Shown here: positions 45,117-54,807 of the stretch, in pieces
Position numbering within the stretch: position 1 is the first letter of the stretch
Layout of the letters: the number at the start of each line of letters is the position of its first letter
Source of the DNA: Actinomycetes bacterium
GTDB lineage: Bacteria; Actinomycetota; Acidimicrobiia; IMCC26256; JANYLB01
Reading direction: 5' to 3'
NCBI GenBank assembly: GCA_025363815.1
Contig: JANYLB010000032.1
Span: 1-64,000, forward strand
DNA: 64,000 nucleotides
Notes under the pieces: model-generated
Told to the model about the DNA's origin: nothing
Database searches by the model: none
What the model saw: only the letters and a program-made list of their open reading frames with translations
Program-made: the position numbers and the translations under genes

Positions 45117-45809
45117 TCAACGCAATCCGGCGGCGCGCTCGAGCGCGCGTGCCGCCGCGACCACGGGTTCGGCTAGACGCCGACCCGGTCGTCTGCCGAG
45201 CCTCTCGATCGGTCCGCTCACCGACACGGCGGCTACGGCGACGCCGGCAGAGCCGAGCACCGGAGCGCTGACGCTCGCAACACCGGCCTCACGCTCGGCC
45301 ACCGATTCCACCCACCCTCGCGTGCGGATCGCAGCGAACTCCCCGATCATCTCAGCGGTGCCCTTCGCCCACGCGACCAGCACCGTGCCGCCCGAACCGG
45401 CGTCGATCGGGAGCGACGCGCCGATTGCCACAGTGTCACGCAGACCCGTCGGTCGTTCGGCCACGGCGACGCACACCCGCCGGTCGCCCTCGCGCACATA
45501 GAGCTGCGCGCTCTCGCCGCTCTCGTCGCGCAGCCTTTCGAGCACGGCGCGCGCATGCTCCAAAAGCCCCTCTGGCGCCGCGGCGCGTGTGCCCCACGCG
45601 TGCAACCGCATGCCGAGCCGGAAGCGGCCGCCTTCATCGCGCCCCACGAGGCCGTGAACTCCCAGTGCGGCCGCGAGTCGGTGGGTTGTCGGGCGCGAGA
45701 TACCGGTGGCCTCCACCAGCTCGGCGAGGGTGAGCGGACCTCGCGTCGCCAGCGCATCGAGGATCGCCGCGGACTTGTCGACCACACCGACGCCGGATAG
45801 GATGTCCAT
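45117..45809 (-). CDS. IclR-family regulator, probable LtbR/NdgR
   Basis: 230 residues: N-terminal helix-turn-helix (LTLAELVEATGISRPTTHRLAAALGVHGLV) and C-terminal IclR effector domain (GSGGTVLVAWAKGT, VSAPVLGSAGVAVAAVSVSGP). Position, divergent from leuCD, is that of LtbR (Corynebacterium) and NdgR/AreB (Streptomyces), which repress leuCD and tryptophan genes. The 21-bp palindrome in the shared intergenic region is the likely operator. ATG lies 6 nt behind TAGGAT. Confidence 0.85.
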   Translation of the reverse strand: MDILSGVGVVDKSAAILDALATRGPLTLAELVEATGISRPTTHRLAAALGVHGLVGRDEGGRFRLGMRLHAWGTRAAAPEGLLEHARAVLERLRDESGESAQLYVREGDRRVCVAVAERPTGLRDTVAIGASLPIDAGSGGTVLVAWAKGTAEMIGEFAAIRTRGWVESVAEREAGVASVSAPVLGSAGVAVAAVSVSGPIERLGRRPGRRLAEPVVAAARALERAAGLR

Positions 45810-45815
45810 ATACAG

Positions 45816-45821
45816 ATCCTA
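45816..45821 (-). promoter_or_regulatory. -10 element TAGGAT of the ltbR-like gene
   Basis: TAGGAT on the minus strand 6 nt before ATG 45809. The adjacent palindrome begins at 45822, so a bound regulator would block this promoter. Confidence 0.45.
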
Positions 45822-45842
45822 GCGTCTCACTATACGAGACGC
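45822..45842. promoter_or_regulatory. Palindromic operator between ltbR-like gene and leuC
   Basis: GCGTCTC and GAGACGC flank a 7-nt centre (ACTATAC): a perfect inverted repeat in the 52-bp divergent intergenic region. Likely binding site of the IclR regulator for autoregulation and leuCD control. Confidence 0.7.
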
Positions 45843-45861
45843 CAGACCTCGGAGCCGCCGT

Positions 45862-47349
45862 ATGGCCGAGCAGGAACCGACCCGCATCGAACCCAAGACC
45901 GGGAGCAAGCCCAAGACCCTGAGCCAGAAGGTATGGGACCGCCACATCGTTCACGCGGGTGGAGTCGAGGGAGAGGGTGCGGGTGAGCCCGACCTTCTCT
46001 ATGTCGATCTCCATCTCGTGCACGAGGTCACATCGCCGCAGGCATTCGACGGCTTGCGCTCGCACGGCCGCCCGCTCCGCAGGCCCGACCTCACCCTCGC
46101 CACGATGGACCACAACGTCCCGACCACAGACATCGACCAGCCGGTAGCCGATCCCATATCCGCGAAGCAGATGGAGGTGCTCGCGCGGAACTGCGCCGAG
46201 TTCGGTGTCCGCCTCTTCGCCATGGGCGACCCCGGCCAGGGCATCGTGCACGTGATCGGACCGGAGCTGGGGCTGACCCAACCCGGGATGACCATCGTTT
46301 GCGGCGACAGTCACACATCGACTCACGGCGCGTTCGGCGCACTGGCGTTCGGGATCGGCACCAGCGAGGTCGAACACGTGCTCGCCACCCAGACACTCCC
46401 CCAGGCCCGCCCCAAAACAATGGCCGTTAACGTAGAGGGAGAGCTTCCGGCCGGCGTCACCGCCAAAGACGTCGCGCTGTCGATCATCGCGCGCATCGGA
46501 ACTGGTGGCGGGATCGGCTCTGTTATCGAGTACCGCGGCTCGGCGATCCGCGCGCTCTCGATGGAGGGGCGCATGACCGTCGCCAACATGTCGATCGAAG
46601 CTGGCGCGCGTGCCGGCATGGTTGCACCCGACACCACGACTTTCGCCTACCTCGAGGGTCGGACGTCGGCTCCGAAGGGTGCCGATTGGGAGCGGGCGGT
46701 CGCCGACTGGCGCACGCTCGTCACCGACGACGGCGCGACGTTTGACAAGGAGGTGTGGATCGACGCTGCCGATCTCCGGCCGTCGGTCAGTTGGGGCACG
46801 AACCCGGCTCAGACGACGACCATCGACGATGTCGTCCCCTACCCCGAATCGTTAACCGAACCCGCCGCTCGCGAATCGGCGACGCGTGCCCTGCAGTACA
46901 TGGGCCTCCAGCCAGGAACGCCGATCCGTGAGATTCCCGTAGACACGGTCTTCATCGGTTCGTGCACCAACGGCCGCATGGAAGACCTTCGCGCGGTCGC
47001 GGCGGTCGTCGAAGGTCGCCTGGTGCCGGAGGGTATGCGGGCGTTGATCGTGCCGGGCTCGATGCGGGTGAAGGCCGAGGCCGAAGCCGAAGGGCTCGAC
47101 CGGATCTTCGTCGACGCCGGGTTCGAATGGCGTGAGGCCGGCTGCTCGATGTGCCTGGCCATGAACCCCGACAAGCTCGCGATCGGCGAGCGGTGCGCCA
47201 GCACCAGCAACCGTAATTTCGAAGGGCGACAAGGAAAGGGTGGGCGCACCCACCTCGTCTCCCCCGCGGTAGCGGCGGCCACCGCTATCGCCGGTCACTT
47301 CGCGACTCCCGAGGATCTGACGGCTCGACCTGTGGAACTGGGGGCATGA
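45862..47349 (+). CDS. leuC: 3-isopropylmalate/citraconate dehydratase large subunit
   Basis: 495 residues, aconitase family. The 4Fe-4S cysteines are in [14 protein letters not shown] and [10 protein letters not shown]; substrate-loop motifs [24 protein letters not shown] and GNAT-unrelated N-terminal [19 protein letters not shown] are standard. With LeuD it isomerises 2-isopropylmalate (leucine) and citramalate (isoleucine via CimA). GGAG seven bases before ATG. Forms an operon with leuD. Confidence 0.96.
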   Translation: MAEQEPTRIEPKTGSKPKTLSQKVWDRHIVHAGGVEGEGAGEPDLLYVDLHLVHEVTSPQAFDGLRSHGRPLRRPDLTLATMDHNVPTTDIDQPVADPISAKQMEVLARNCAEFGVRLFAMGDPGQGIVHVIGPELGLTQPGMTIVCGDSHTSTHGAFGALAFGIGTSEVEHVLATQTLPQARPKTMAVNVEGELPAGVTAKDVALSIIARIGTGGGIGSVIEYRGSAIRALSMEGRMTVANMSIEAGARAGMVAPDTTTFAYLEGRTSAPKGADWERAVADWRTLVTDDGATFDKEVWIDAADLRPSVSWGTNPAQTTTIDDVVPYPESLTEPAARESATRALQYMGLQPGTPIREIPVDTVFIGSCTNGRMEDLRAVAAVVEGRLVPEGMRALIVPGSMRVKAEAEAEGLDRIFVDAGFEWREAGCSMCLAMNPDKLAIGERCASTSNRNFEGRQGKGGRTHLVSPAVAAATAIAGHFATPEDLTARPVELGA

Positions 47350-47352
47350 CCA

Positions 47353-47949
47353 ATGGACGCCGTGCGTGAGATCGTGGCTCGAGCAGTGCCGCTCGAGCGT
47401 TCCGACGTCGACACCGATCAGATCATCCCGTCCGACTGGCTCAAACGCGTCGAACGCACCGGCTTCGGCAAAGGCCTGTTCTCCGAGTGGCGGGAGCAGT
47501 CCGACTTCGTTTTGAATCAGGACCGCCACAACGGAGCCGAGATCCTGGTGGCCGGCCCGAACTTCGGCACCGGATCATCACGGGAGCACGCAGTCTGGGC
47601 GCTCCAGGACTACGGCTTTCGGGCCGTGATCTCCTCGCGCTTCGCCGACATCTTCCGCAACAACGCGCTCAAGGGCGGGCTCGTGCCGGTCGTGGTCAGC
47701 CAGCCCGTCGTCGACCGGATCATGCAGGCGGTCATCGACGACGCGTCCATCGAGATCGTCATCGACGTCGTCCACCGGAGAGTCGCGGTGCCGAGCATCG
47801 ACCTCGATGAGCCGTTCGAGCTCGACGACCACCACCGCCACCGCTTGCTGAACGGCCTCGATGACATCGCGCTCACCCAGCTGCGCGAACGCGAGATCGG
47901 AGCCTTCGAGGCGCAACGGCCACCGTGGCTCCCGCGGGTCGAGGCATGA
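47353..47949 (+). CDS. leuD: 3-isopropylmalate dehydratase small subunit
   Basis: 198 residues; swivelling domain of the dehydratase: ERSDVDTDQIIPSDWLKRV, AEILVAGPNFGTGSSREHAVWALQDYGFRAVISSRFADIF, NNALKGGLVPV. Starts 3 nt after the leuC stop. Normal length and intact motifs. Confidence 0.96.
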   Translation: MDAVREIVARAVPLERSDVDTDQIIPSDWLKRVERTGFGKGLFSEWREQSDFVLNQDRHNGAEILVAGPNFGTGSSREHAVWALQDYGFRAVISSRFADIFRNNALKGGLVPVVVSQPVVDRIMQAVIDDASIEIVIDVVHRRVAVPSIDLDEPFELDDHHRHRLLNGLDDIALTQLREREIGAFEAQRPPWLPRVEA

Positions 47950-48005
47950 ACAGTCGCTTCACCCTCCCTTGGGCCCCTCCGGCTTGAGCGTGCGAAGATG
48001 CCGAG

Positions 48006-48314
48006 ATGTTGAAGCTCATCCGGCGCCTGTTGTTCCTAGGTCTCCTCGCAGCAGGCGGATATGCCCTTTGGAAGAAGCTCGCCGGTAGCGGCACCGTGGC
48101 GGCGCCCCAGTCGCCAGAGAACGAAGCCGCGTCTCCGGCGTGGGTCGAATCCGACGACGGTGCGTGCCCGATCTCGCATCCGGTCAAGGGCAAGGTCACA
48201 AGCGGGATCTTCCACGTACCGGGCGGCCAGACCTACGAACGCACCCGCGCCGACCGCTGCTACGCCGACTCCATCGCCGCCGAAGCCGACGGCATGCGCC
48301 AAGCCAAACGCTGA
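48006..48314 (+). CDS. Membrane-anchored sunset-domain protein
   Basis: 102 residues. One N-terminal membrane segment (LIRRLLFLGLLAAGGYALWKKL), a short linker, then a small Cys-containing domain: CPISHPVKGKVTSGIFHVPGGQTYERTRADRCYAD ... DGMRQAKR. This is the pattern of the short sunset domain found in actinobacterial ArfC-type accessory proteins; the two Cys may bind metal or form a disulfide. Function unknown. Follows leuD by 56 bp but is probably independent. Confidence 0.72.
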   Translation: MLKLIRRLLFLGLLAAGGYALWKKLAGSGTVAAPQSPENEAASPAWVESDDGACPISHPVKGKVTSGIFHVPGGQTYERTRADRCYADSIAAEADGMRQAKR

Positions 48315-48331
48315 CGCACCGCCGTCGTCGA

Positions 48332-49081
48332 CTAGGGGCCGATCGAGAAGGTCGCGGGTCCGTTCACCCCGGTGAGAGCGAAGCTCCCGACCCCCTGGTT
48401 GAGCGGCGGACCGTTGTAGGAGCACGGCAGCCAGAACGAGCCGTCGATCGTCTGGTCGACCGGACCGTTCCACGTCGTCGTCTGGGCGGGGAACGCGGAG
48501 GAGTTTGCCGCGGCGACCGCGGAGAACTGAAGGGTGATCACTCCCGGCGGCACCGTCGGCGGGAACGGCGGCTGGGCGGGCCAGCTGCTCGGGATCCCGG
48601 CGCCCAGGCCTCTTACGGTGAGTGACCCGCTCCCGCCCTTCGTGACCGCGATCTTCGTTCCGGTCGCGTTGTACCAGCCGATCGTGAAGGTCTTGATCGT
48701 CGCGCCCGAGGTGGAGAACGACGCGCAGCTGTGCTTCACCGCGAGACCCTTGCCGCGCAGGATGCCGTGGTCGATGGGGCCGGGGAGCTTCGGGTTGCCT
48801 CCGGCCTGCGCCCCCGAGCAACCGGTGAGCGACGAGGCGATCGTCGCCTTCGTGTTCCCGTTGGGTCCGACGTGCTTGCCGAGGAGCCCGGGTGCGTAGC
48901 CGAGCGGAGGCGAGAAGGTGACCGGCCCCGACAGGGCGCACGACACGCTCCCGGTGATCGGTGGAGGCGCGGCCTGCGCGACTCCCGTCCCGACGAGCGA
49001 ACCCGCCGCCGCAATCGCGACCACTACCGCCAGCGCACCGAACCCGATCTTCGTCATGGCCAATACCCCGTCGGACGCCAT
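48332..49081 (-). CDS. Secreted protein of unknown function
   Basis: 249 residues with a signal peptide (hydrophobic IGFGALAVVVAIAAAGSLVG, cleavage likely after AQA at residue 37-38). The mature part is small, Gly/Ser/Thr/Pro-rich and beta-like, with four Cys in pairs (VSCALSG/LTGCSG and HSCASF/LPCSYNG), typical of an exported disulfide-bonded beta-sandwich. ATG 49081 has a strong purine-rich ribosome site (GGGAGAGGGGGG); ATG 49057 is an alternative. No family recognised. Confidence 0.75.
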   Translation of the reverse strand: MASDGVLAMTKIGFGALAVVVAIAAAGSLVGTGVAQAAPPPITGSVSCALSGPVTFSPPLGYAPGLLGKHVGPNGNTKATIASSLTGCSGAQAGGNPKLPGPIDHGILRGKGLAVKHSCASFSTSGATIKTFTIGWYNATGTKIAVTKGGSGSLTVRGLGAGIPSSWPAQPPFPPTVPPGVITLQFSAVAAANSSAFPAQTTTWNGPVDQTIDGSFWLPCSYNGPPLNQGVGSFALTGVNGPATFSIGP

Positions 49082-49116
49082 AACCCCCCTCTCCCTAAGG
49101 ATCCGGGTCGAGAGTA

Positions 49117-50706
49117 TCAGTCGAGCTCTATGGGCTGGGCGAAGAGGATCCCGGGTCGCGCCGAGAGCGCGGCGATCACGTCGGGAGCGACAACGGCGTC
49201 GAGCGACAGCACCATCAGCGCGGCGTTGCCGTCGGGCCCACGACCGACGTCCATGTCGGAGATGTTGATGCCGGCCTCGCCGAGCACCGTTCCGACCGTC
49301 CCGATCATCCCGGGCCGGTCGTCGTTGTGCACGACGAGCATGTGACGCGTCGGCGGCAGGTCGACGAGGTGGTCGTCTATGCCCACGATGCGGGGAAGCT
49401 CCTGGGTACCGGTCAACGTTCCCGCCACCTGCACCCCACGACCCGCGATGCGCCCCCGCAGCGTCACTAGGTTCACGTAGTCCCTGGCGGCACCCGACGT
49501 CGTCTCGCGCACGGTAAGACCGCGCTCCGCCGCGATCTGCGGCGCGTTGACGAACGAGACCGGTACGTCGACGACCGGCGCGAGAACGCCTTTGAGAACC
49601 GCGAGCGTGAGTGCCTTGCAGTCGTAGTCGCCGATCGCGCCCTCGTAGCTGACCTCCAGGACGTCGACGACTCCACCGGCGAGCGCGGTGAAGAGCCGAC
49701 CGAGCCGCTCCGACAGCGGCAGGAACGGCTGCACGGTCGCGTTGGCTTCGTTCGCAGCTAGGTTCACCGCGAACGGCACGAACTCGCCACGCAGCGCCAA
49801 CACGACCTGTTCGGCGATCGTCTGACCCGCCTTGTCCTGGGCTTCGACGGTAGACGCGCCGAGGTGCGGCGTGACCACCACAGTCGGAAGCTCGAAGAGC
49901 GGGCTCGTAGTCGTCGGTTCCTTCACGAACACGTCGAGCGCGGCACCGGCGATCCGACCTTCGCGTACCGCATCGGCGAGTGCCTCCTCGTCGACGATGC
50001 CGCCGCGAGCGGTGTTGACAATGCGGAGGTTCGGCTTGGCCTTGAGTAGCGCGTCACGACCGATGAGTCCGAGCGTTTCGGGCGTCTTCGGCAGGTGCAC
50101 GGTAAGGAAGTCGGCAACGGCGATGAGCTCGGCGAGCGTGGGAACAAGGCGCACGCCCAGTTGGCGGGCTCGATCGGCGCTCACGTACGGGTCGTACGCG
50201 ACGAGCTGCATCCCGAACGCGAGCGCTCGTTGTGCGACCAGAACCCCGACACGACCGAGACCGACGATCCCGAGCGTCTTGCCGTGGAGCTCGACGCCGT
50301 TCCAGCGCGACCGGTTCCACTCGCCCGCCTTGAGGTCACGATGGGCCTGGGGGACGTTGCGCGCCTGGGCGAGCATCAGTGCCATCGTGTGCTCCGCGGC
50401 CGACAGCACATTGGACTGCGGTGCGTTCACGACCATCACGCCATGTTGGGTGGCGGCGGCGACGTCGACGTTGTCGAGGCCGATCCCGGCCCTCCCGACC
50501 ACAACGAGATCGGTGCCCGCGTCGAGCACCTCCGCGGTGACCTGGGTAGCACTGCGGATCACCAGGGCGGCCGCGCCGCGGACGGCTTCGACCAGCTCCC
50601 CCGGCGACAGATCGAGGCGCTCATCGACGACGAGGCCGGCGTTGCGCATGGCATCGAGACCGCTCTCGGCCAACGGCTCTGCGACGAGCACGCGCTCCCC
50701 ACTCAT
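49117..50706 (-). CDS. serA: D-3-phosphoglycerate dehydrogenase
   Basis: 529 residues, the long actinobacterial SerA with substrate- and NAD-binding domains (TLGIVGLGRVGVLVAQRALAFG; catalytic His in VVVTPHLGAST), an intervening ASB-type domain and a C-terminal ACT domain (HMLVVHNDDRPGMIGTVGTVLGEAGINISDMDVG) for serine feedback. First step of serine synthesis. GAGGAG eight bases before ATG. Follows an aminotransferase gene after 19 bp. Confidence 0.95.
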   Translation of the reverse strand: MSGERVLVAEPLAESGLDAMRNAGLVVDERLDLSPGELVEAVRGAAALVIRSATQVTAEVLDAGTDLVVVGRAGIGLDNVDVAAATQHGVMVVNAPQSNVLSAAEHTMALMLAQARNVPQAHRDLKAGEWNRSRWNGVELHGKTLGIVGLGRVGVLVAQRALAFGMQLVAYDPYVSADRARQLGVRLVPTLAELIAVADFLTVHLPKTPETLGLIGRDALLKAKPNLRIVNTARGGIVDEEALADAVREGRIAGAALDVFVKEPTTTSPLFELPTVVVTPHLGASTVEAQDKAGQTIAEQVVLALRGEFVPFAVNLAANEANATVQPFLPLSERLGRLFTALAGGVVDVLEVSYEGAIGDYDCKALTLAVLKGVLAPVVDVPVSFVNAPQIAAERGLTVRETTSGAARDYVNLVTLRGRIAGRGVQVAGTLTGTQELPRIVGIDDHLVDLPPTRHMLVVHNDDRPGMIGTVGTVLGEAGINISDMDVGRGPDGNAALMVLSLDAVVAPDVIAALSARPGILFAQPIELD

Positions 50707-50725
50707 CTCGTCAGCTCCTCATACC

Positions 50726-51916
50726 TCATGAGAGCAGCTTCGCGATCCGGGCAATGCCTTCGACGAGGTCTTCGTCACCCAGCGCGAACGACAACCGCGC
50801 GTAGCCGGGTGCCCCGAACGCCTCTCCCGGGACGATCGCAACCCGGGCTTCTTCTAGGAACAATTCGCACAGCTCCAAACTGGTTGTGGGCACACGGCCC
50901 GCGACCTCGCGGCCGAGCACCCCTTCGAATGACGGGAAGCAGTAGAAGGCGCCCTGCGGCTTCATGCACTCGACGCCGGGGATGGCTGTGAGCATCTCGT
51001 GCATTGTGTCGGCGCGTCGGGCGAATGCCGCGCGCATCTCTCCGACGGCCAAGAGGTCTCCCGTGACCGCAGCGAGCGCGGCCTGTTGTGACACGTTGGC
51101 AACGTTCGAGGTGGTGTGCGACTGGAAGTTCGTCGCGGCTTTGATCACATCGGGTGGGGCGATCATCCAGCCCACGCGCCAACCTGTCATCGCGTAGGTC
51201 TTCGCCACTCCGTTGAGGACGATGCAAGTGTCAGCCAGCTCGGGGACCAGGACCGGCATCGAGCTGAACCGATGCGACCCAAAGGTTAGATGCTCGTAGA
51301 TCTCGTCGGTGATCACCCAGATCCCATGCTCGAGCGCCCAGCGACCGATGGCCTCGACTTCGTCGGGCGGATATACCGCGCCGGTCGGGTTGCTCGGCGA
51401 GACGAACATCAGCGCCTTCGTGCGCGGCGTACGCGCCGCCTCGAGCTGCTCGATGGTTACTCGGAAACCCGATGCGGCCGTGGTCGACAACGGCACGGTC
51501 ACCCCGCCGGCGAGCTTGATCGTCTCGGGGTAGGTCGTCCAGTACGGCGCCGGGAGCAGGACCTCGTCGCCGGTGTCGACCAAGACCTGGCAAGCGTTGT
51601 AGACCGCGTGCTTACCGCCGTTGGTGACGACGACCTGCGCCGCGGTGCACTCGTACCCGGAGTCACGCGCGGTCTTCGCCGCGATCGCGGCGCGGAGCGC
51701 CGGGAGACCGGGGGTGGGTGAGTAGTGGTGGTTCGCGGGATTCCAACATGCTTCCGCCGCGGCGGCGACGATGTGCGCGGGGGTCGGGAAGTCGGGCTCG
51801 CCCGCGCCGAAACCGACCACCGACTCACCCGCGGCCTTCAAGGCTTTCGCCTTCGCGTCCACCGCTAGCGTCGCCGACTCGCCGATTGCGGCGATCCGTG
51901 GGGAGATTCGAGCCAT
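50726..51916 (-). CDS. Class I aminotransferase, aspartate aminotransferase-like
   Basis: 396-residue fold-type I PLP enzyme. [63 protein letters not shown], and the Schiff-base Lys in [20 protein letters not shown]; Arg for the substrate carboxylate in ARLSFAL. Sequence resembles the Ib subgroup of aspartate aminotransferases (broad specificity). Co-transcribed with serA, so a role in serine/aspartate nitrogen flow is plausible. ATG 51916 chosen over an upstream in-frame ATG for a normal N-terminus. Confidence 0.9.
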   Translation of the reverse strand: MARISPRIAAIGESATLAVDAKAKALKAAGESVVGFGAGEPDFPTPAHIVAAAAEACWNPANHHYSPTPGLPALRAAIAAKTARDSGYECTAAQVVVTNGGKHAVYNACQVLVDTGDEVLLPAPYWTTYPETIKLAGGVTVPLSTTAASGFRVTIEQLEAARTPRTKALMFVSPSNPTGAVYPPDEVEAIGRWALEHGIWVITDEIYEHLTFGSHRFSSMPVLVPELADTCIVLNGVAKTYAMTGWRVGWMIAPPDVIKAATNFQSHTTSNVANVSQQAALAAVTGDLLAVGEMRAAFARRADTMHEMLTAIPGVECMKPQGAFYCFPSFEGVLGREVAGRVPTTSLELCELFLEEARVAIVPGEAFGAPGYARLSFALGDEDLVEGIARIAKLLS

Positions 51917-52010
51917 GGGCCCATGCTCGCACACCCGCGACGGAGGCTCCCGATTGATTCCGCGCCGGCCGGAGCGCCGGCGAGTACCGCGTTTGGTGCG
52001 TGCACTCCCC

Positions 52011-52016
52011 TACCCT
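52011..52016 (+). promoter_or_regulatory. -10 element TACCCT of the carboxypeptidase gene
   Basis: TACCCT 8 nt before ATG 52025, no Shine-Dalgarno sequence. Confidence 0.4.
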
Positions 52017-52024
52017 GGATCGCC

Positions 52025-53335
52025 ATGGCGGGCGGGAGGACGATCGCAAGCGTCATCGCGGGCGTGCTCGTAGCGGCCACGGTCGCGCTCGGGGCAGGGC
52101 CGGCCCGAGCGACAGGGCGGCCCAATGTGCCCGACGAGCCCCAGCCGACCGCCTTCCTCGTCGCCGACGCCGACACCGGCGTGATCATCGCCGCCCGTAA
52201 CGAGCACCAGGCGCTCCCCCCATCGAGCGCGCTGAAGCTCGTCACCGCGCTCGTCGGACTCGAGAAGATGCCAATCGAAACGATCCTTTCGGTCAGCGCA
52301 CTCGACGCGCGCCAGCCGTCACCGACCATCGACATGCAGGAAGGCCAGAACTGGCCGATGACCGACGCGCTCCACGCTCTGCTCATGGCGTCGGCGAACG
52401 ACGCGGCGTTTGCGATCGCTGAGAACGCGTCGGGAAGCGTCGCGCAATTCTCGGCCGACATGCAGGCTGGCGGGCGGCGGTGGGGTCTGGCCGACAGCAC
52501 GCTCGACAACCCGGCCGGACTCGACACCCAAGGCAGCCCCAAGAACGTCATGAGCGCGTACGACCTCGCCATCATCGGGCGCAACGCGCTCTCGGTCCCT
52601 GCGATCGCCGACGTCGCCAAGCTCGCGCAGTACCAGTTCACGGATCCCACCGGGTCGGCCAGGACCGTGACGAACCAGAACAACACCTGGCTGAGCGGCT
52701 ACGAAGGAGCTACCGGACTGAAACCCGGCTCGAGCGACGGCGCCAGTAACGCCCTGGTTGCCAGCGCGACCCGTGGTGGGCGGACGTGCGTGGCCGTCGT
52801 GCTCGGCAGCTCCGACATCAACGGCTGGGCGGCACGGTTGAACGACCAGTGCTTCTCGACCCCGGTGGCGCAAGGGAAGGGCTCCACACAACTCCCACCG
52901 GTCCGGGTCGCCACTGTCGATGGCCGGCGCGACGCGGTATCGGGATTCCCGCGAGCGCTCGGCGCACCCGCGTTCGCAAGCGCGACCCGAGGAAAACGTC
53001 AGGCACCCAACGGCGTCGCGGGCAAGCGGGCCCAACGCGGCACCGCCAAGGGCAACTCCCCGAACCGCGACACAAAGGCTGGAGCGAAGAACTCAGGCGG
53101 CGGCAGCGCGTTCACGCTCCGCAACCTGCTGCTGGTCGGGCTGGTGCTGCTCATCACTTTCGTGCTGTTGCGTCGACGTGCGGTGAAGCGGCGGCGACAG
53201 CGCCGGGTAGCACGCCAGAGGCTGCTCGCCGACGCCCGGCGGCGAGGCGTCCTGCACGTCCTCGAACCTGAATCGACCGGCGAGGTCTCCCATGTAACGG
53301 TCGTGCCGGGCGACGGTCGCCGACCGCGGCGATAA
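52025..53335 (+). CDS. D-alanyl-D-alanine carboxypeptidase-like protein (low-molecular-weight PBP)
   Basis: 436 residues: signal peptide (ending around PARATG), S11 peptidase domain and a C-terminal membrane segment (LRNLLLVGLVLLITFVLL) followed by a very basic cytosolic tail. Catalytic SXXK is SALK in LPPSSALKLVTAL, SXN is SAN in LMASANDAAFA, but the KTG triad reads KPG (TGLKPGSSDGASNALVASA). S11 enzymes trim the terminal D-Ala of peptidoglycan stems. The Thr-to-Pro change in the third motif may weaken activity. A Lys/Gly/Asn-rich linker precedes the anchor. Confidence 0.87.
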   Translation: MAGGRTIASVIAGVLVAATVALGAGPARATGRPNVPDEPQPTAFLVADADTGVIIAARNEHQALPPSSALKLVTALVGLEKMPIETILSVSALDARQPSPTIDMQEGQNWPMTDALHALLMASANDAAFAIAENASGSVAQFSADMQAGGRRWGLADSTLDNPAGLDTQGSPKNVMSAYDLAIIGRNALSVPAIADVAKLAQYQFTDPTGSARTVTNQNNTWLSGYEGATGLKPGSSDGASNALVASATRGGRTCVAVVLGSSDINGWAARLNDQCFSTPVAQGKGSTQLPPVRVATVDGRRDAVSGFPRALGAPAFASATRGKRQAPNGVAGKRAQRGTAKGNSPNRDTKAGAKNSGGGSAFTLRNLLLVGLVLLITFVLLRRRAVKRRRQRRVARQRLLADARRRGVLHVLEPESTGEVSHVTVVPGDGRRPRR

Positions 53336-53349
53336 CCCGGTATCGGGGC

Positions 53350-54522
53350 TCAGGCGACCGCTTCGGCATCCTTGTCGAAGATGTGGAGATCCGCGAGTCG
53401 CGAATCGTTGGAGAAGATCTCGACGATCGGCTCGTCGAGGTTCAGTCGGCGCTGGATCACGCGGATTTCGTTCTCCTGGTTGTAGAGCATCAGCGTGACC
53501 GCTACGCCTTTTGCTCCGGCGCGGGCCGTGCGTCCGGAGCGATGGAGATAGGCCTTCTGGTCCTCGGGCGGGTCGTAGTGCACCACCACATCGACGTCGT
53601 CGATATGCAATCCGCGCGCGGCTACGTCGGTGGCGACGAGCACGGGGACTTTGCCCGACGCGAAGTCCTTGAGCGCGCTCTCACGGGCCGATTGGCGCAG
53701 GTCACCGTGGATCGCGCCGGCCCGTACGTCCTCGCGCTCCAGCTGGGTCACGAGGCGGTCGGCCCCTCGCTTGGTGCGCATGAACAAGAGGGTGCGGCCG
53801 TTGTTGCGACAGATCTCGGCCGCGACCTTGACCTTGTCCATCTGATGGACGAGCAGGAACCGGTGCGCCATCTCATCGACCGTGACCTCCTGAGCCTCGA
53901 CCTCGTGATAGGTCGGGTCGGTCAGATAGCGCTGCACCAACCGGTCGATCGCGCCGTCGAGCGTGGCCGAGAACAGCAGCGTCTGATGCTTCGACTCGAT
54001 TCGATGCAGGATTTTCTGAACCTGGGGCATGAACCCCATGTCGGCCATGCGGTCGGCTTCATCGAGCACGAGCACCTCGACATCACTGAACGAGAGCTCC
54101 TTGCGCTCCATCAGGTCGATGAGGCGACCGGGTGTGCCGATCACCACGTCGACGCCCTTCTCCAGCGCGGTGATCTGCGGCTCCATGGACACGCCGCCAT
54201 ACACGGCCCGCACGACCTTGCCGGTCGCCTTGCCCAGCGGTCCGAGCACCTGCTTCACCTGGTTGGCCAGCTCGCGGGTCGGTACCAGAACGAGCGCGCG
54301 CGGCCGGTGAGGCTCGGCCTGGCCGATGCGTTCGAGGAGCGGAATGCCGAACGCAAGGGTCTTGCCCGATCCGGTCTTGGCCTTTCCGCAGACATCGCGT
54401 CCGGCGAGGCCGTCGGGCAGGGTCAGCGTCTGGATGGCAAATGGCTCGTTGATGCCTTCGGCGGCGAGGGCTGCGACGAGCGGCGACGAGACGCCGAGCG
54501 CCTCGAAGGTGAGAGGAGTCAT
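53350..54522 (-). CDS. DEAD-box RNA helicase
   Basis: 390 residues, a minimal DEAD-box core: Q motif region FEALGVSSPLVAALAAEGINEPFAIQ, Walker A AKTGSGKT, PTRELA, DEAD as VLDEADRMADMGF, SAT, and the C-terminal ARGLHIDDVDVVVHYDPP ... HRSGRTARAG. It lacks the long basic tail of CsdA/DeaD, so it is RhlE/RhlB-like. Unwinds structured RNA in ribosome assembly or mRNA decay. ATG 54522; no clear ribosome site. Confidence 0.92.
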   Translation of the reverse strand: MTPLTFEALGVSSPLVAALAAEGINEPFAIQTLTLPDGLAGRDVCGKAKTGSGKTLAFGIPLLERIGQAEPHRPRALVLVPTRELANQVKQVLGPLGKATGKVVRAVYGGVSMEPQITALEKGVDVVIGTPGRLIDLMERKELSFSDVEVLVLDEADRMADMGFMPQVQKILHRIESKHQTLLFSATLDGAIDRLVQRYLTDPTYHEVEAQEVTVDEMAHRFLLVHQMDKVKVAAEICRNNGRTLLFMRTKRGADRLVTQLEREDVRAGAIHGDLRQSARESALKDFASGKVPVLVATDVAARGLHIDDVDVVVHYDPPEDQKAYLHRSGRTARAGAKGVAVTLMLYNQENEIRVIQRRLNLDEPIVEIFSNDSRLADLHIFDKDAEAVA

Positions 54523-54807
54523 GGGTTAGGTGTGACCTTTCGAAGTCGTGGGTGTAGCCGGTGGGTCGTCCTCGGCGACGGTCCCCGGCCGGGCGGCCCC
54601 TACGGAAGGGGTGATCGGCCCACGAGCGGCGGTGAGGTGACCCTCGGGCGTTGGTCGGTCCGATTGGTGGACGGGCTCGAACAACTGCTCCGGAAGCAGA
54701 GGCTACCAGCCGAAGCCCTCGGGACTTGCCGCTGGCGCCGCCCACGCCTGAGCCCAACTCTCAGGGCTGCGTGCTCGGGTGCCCCGGGAGCGGCCAGACT
54801 CTTGGTT

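Noticed and set aside
53383-54807. Upstream extension of the response regulator frame through the DEAD-box gene
   Set aside because: The extension is antisense to the helicase; the receiver domain begins at GTG 54808.
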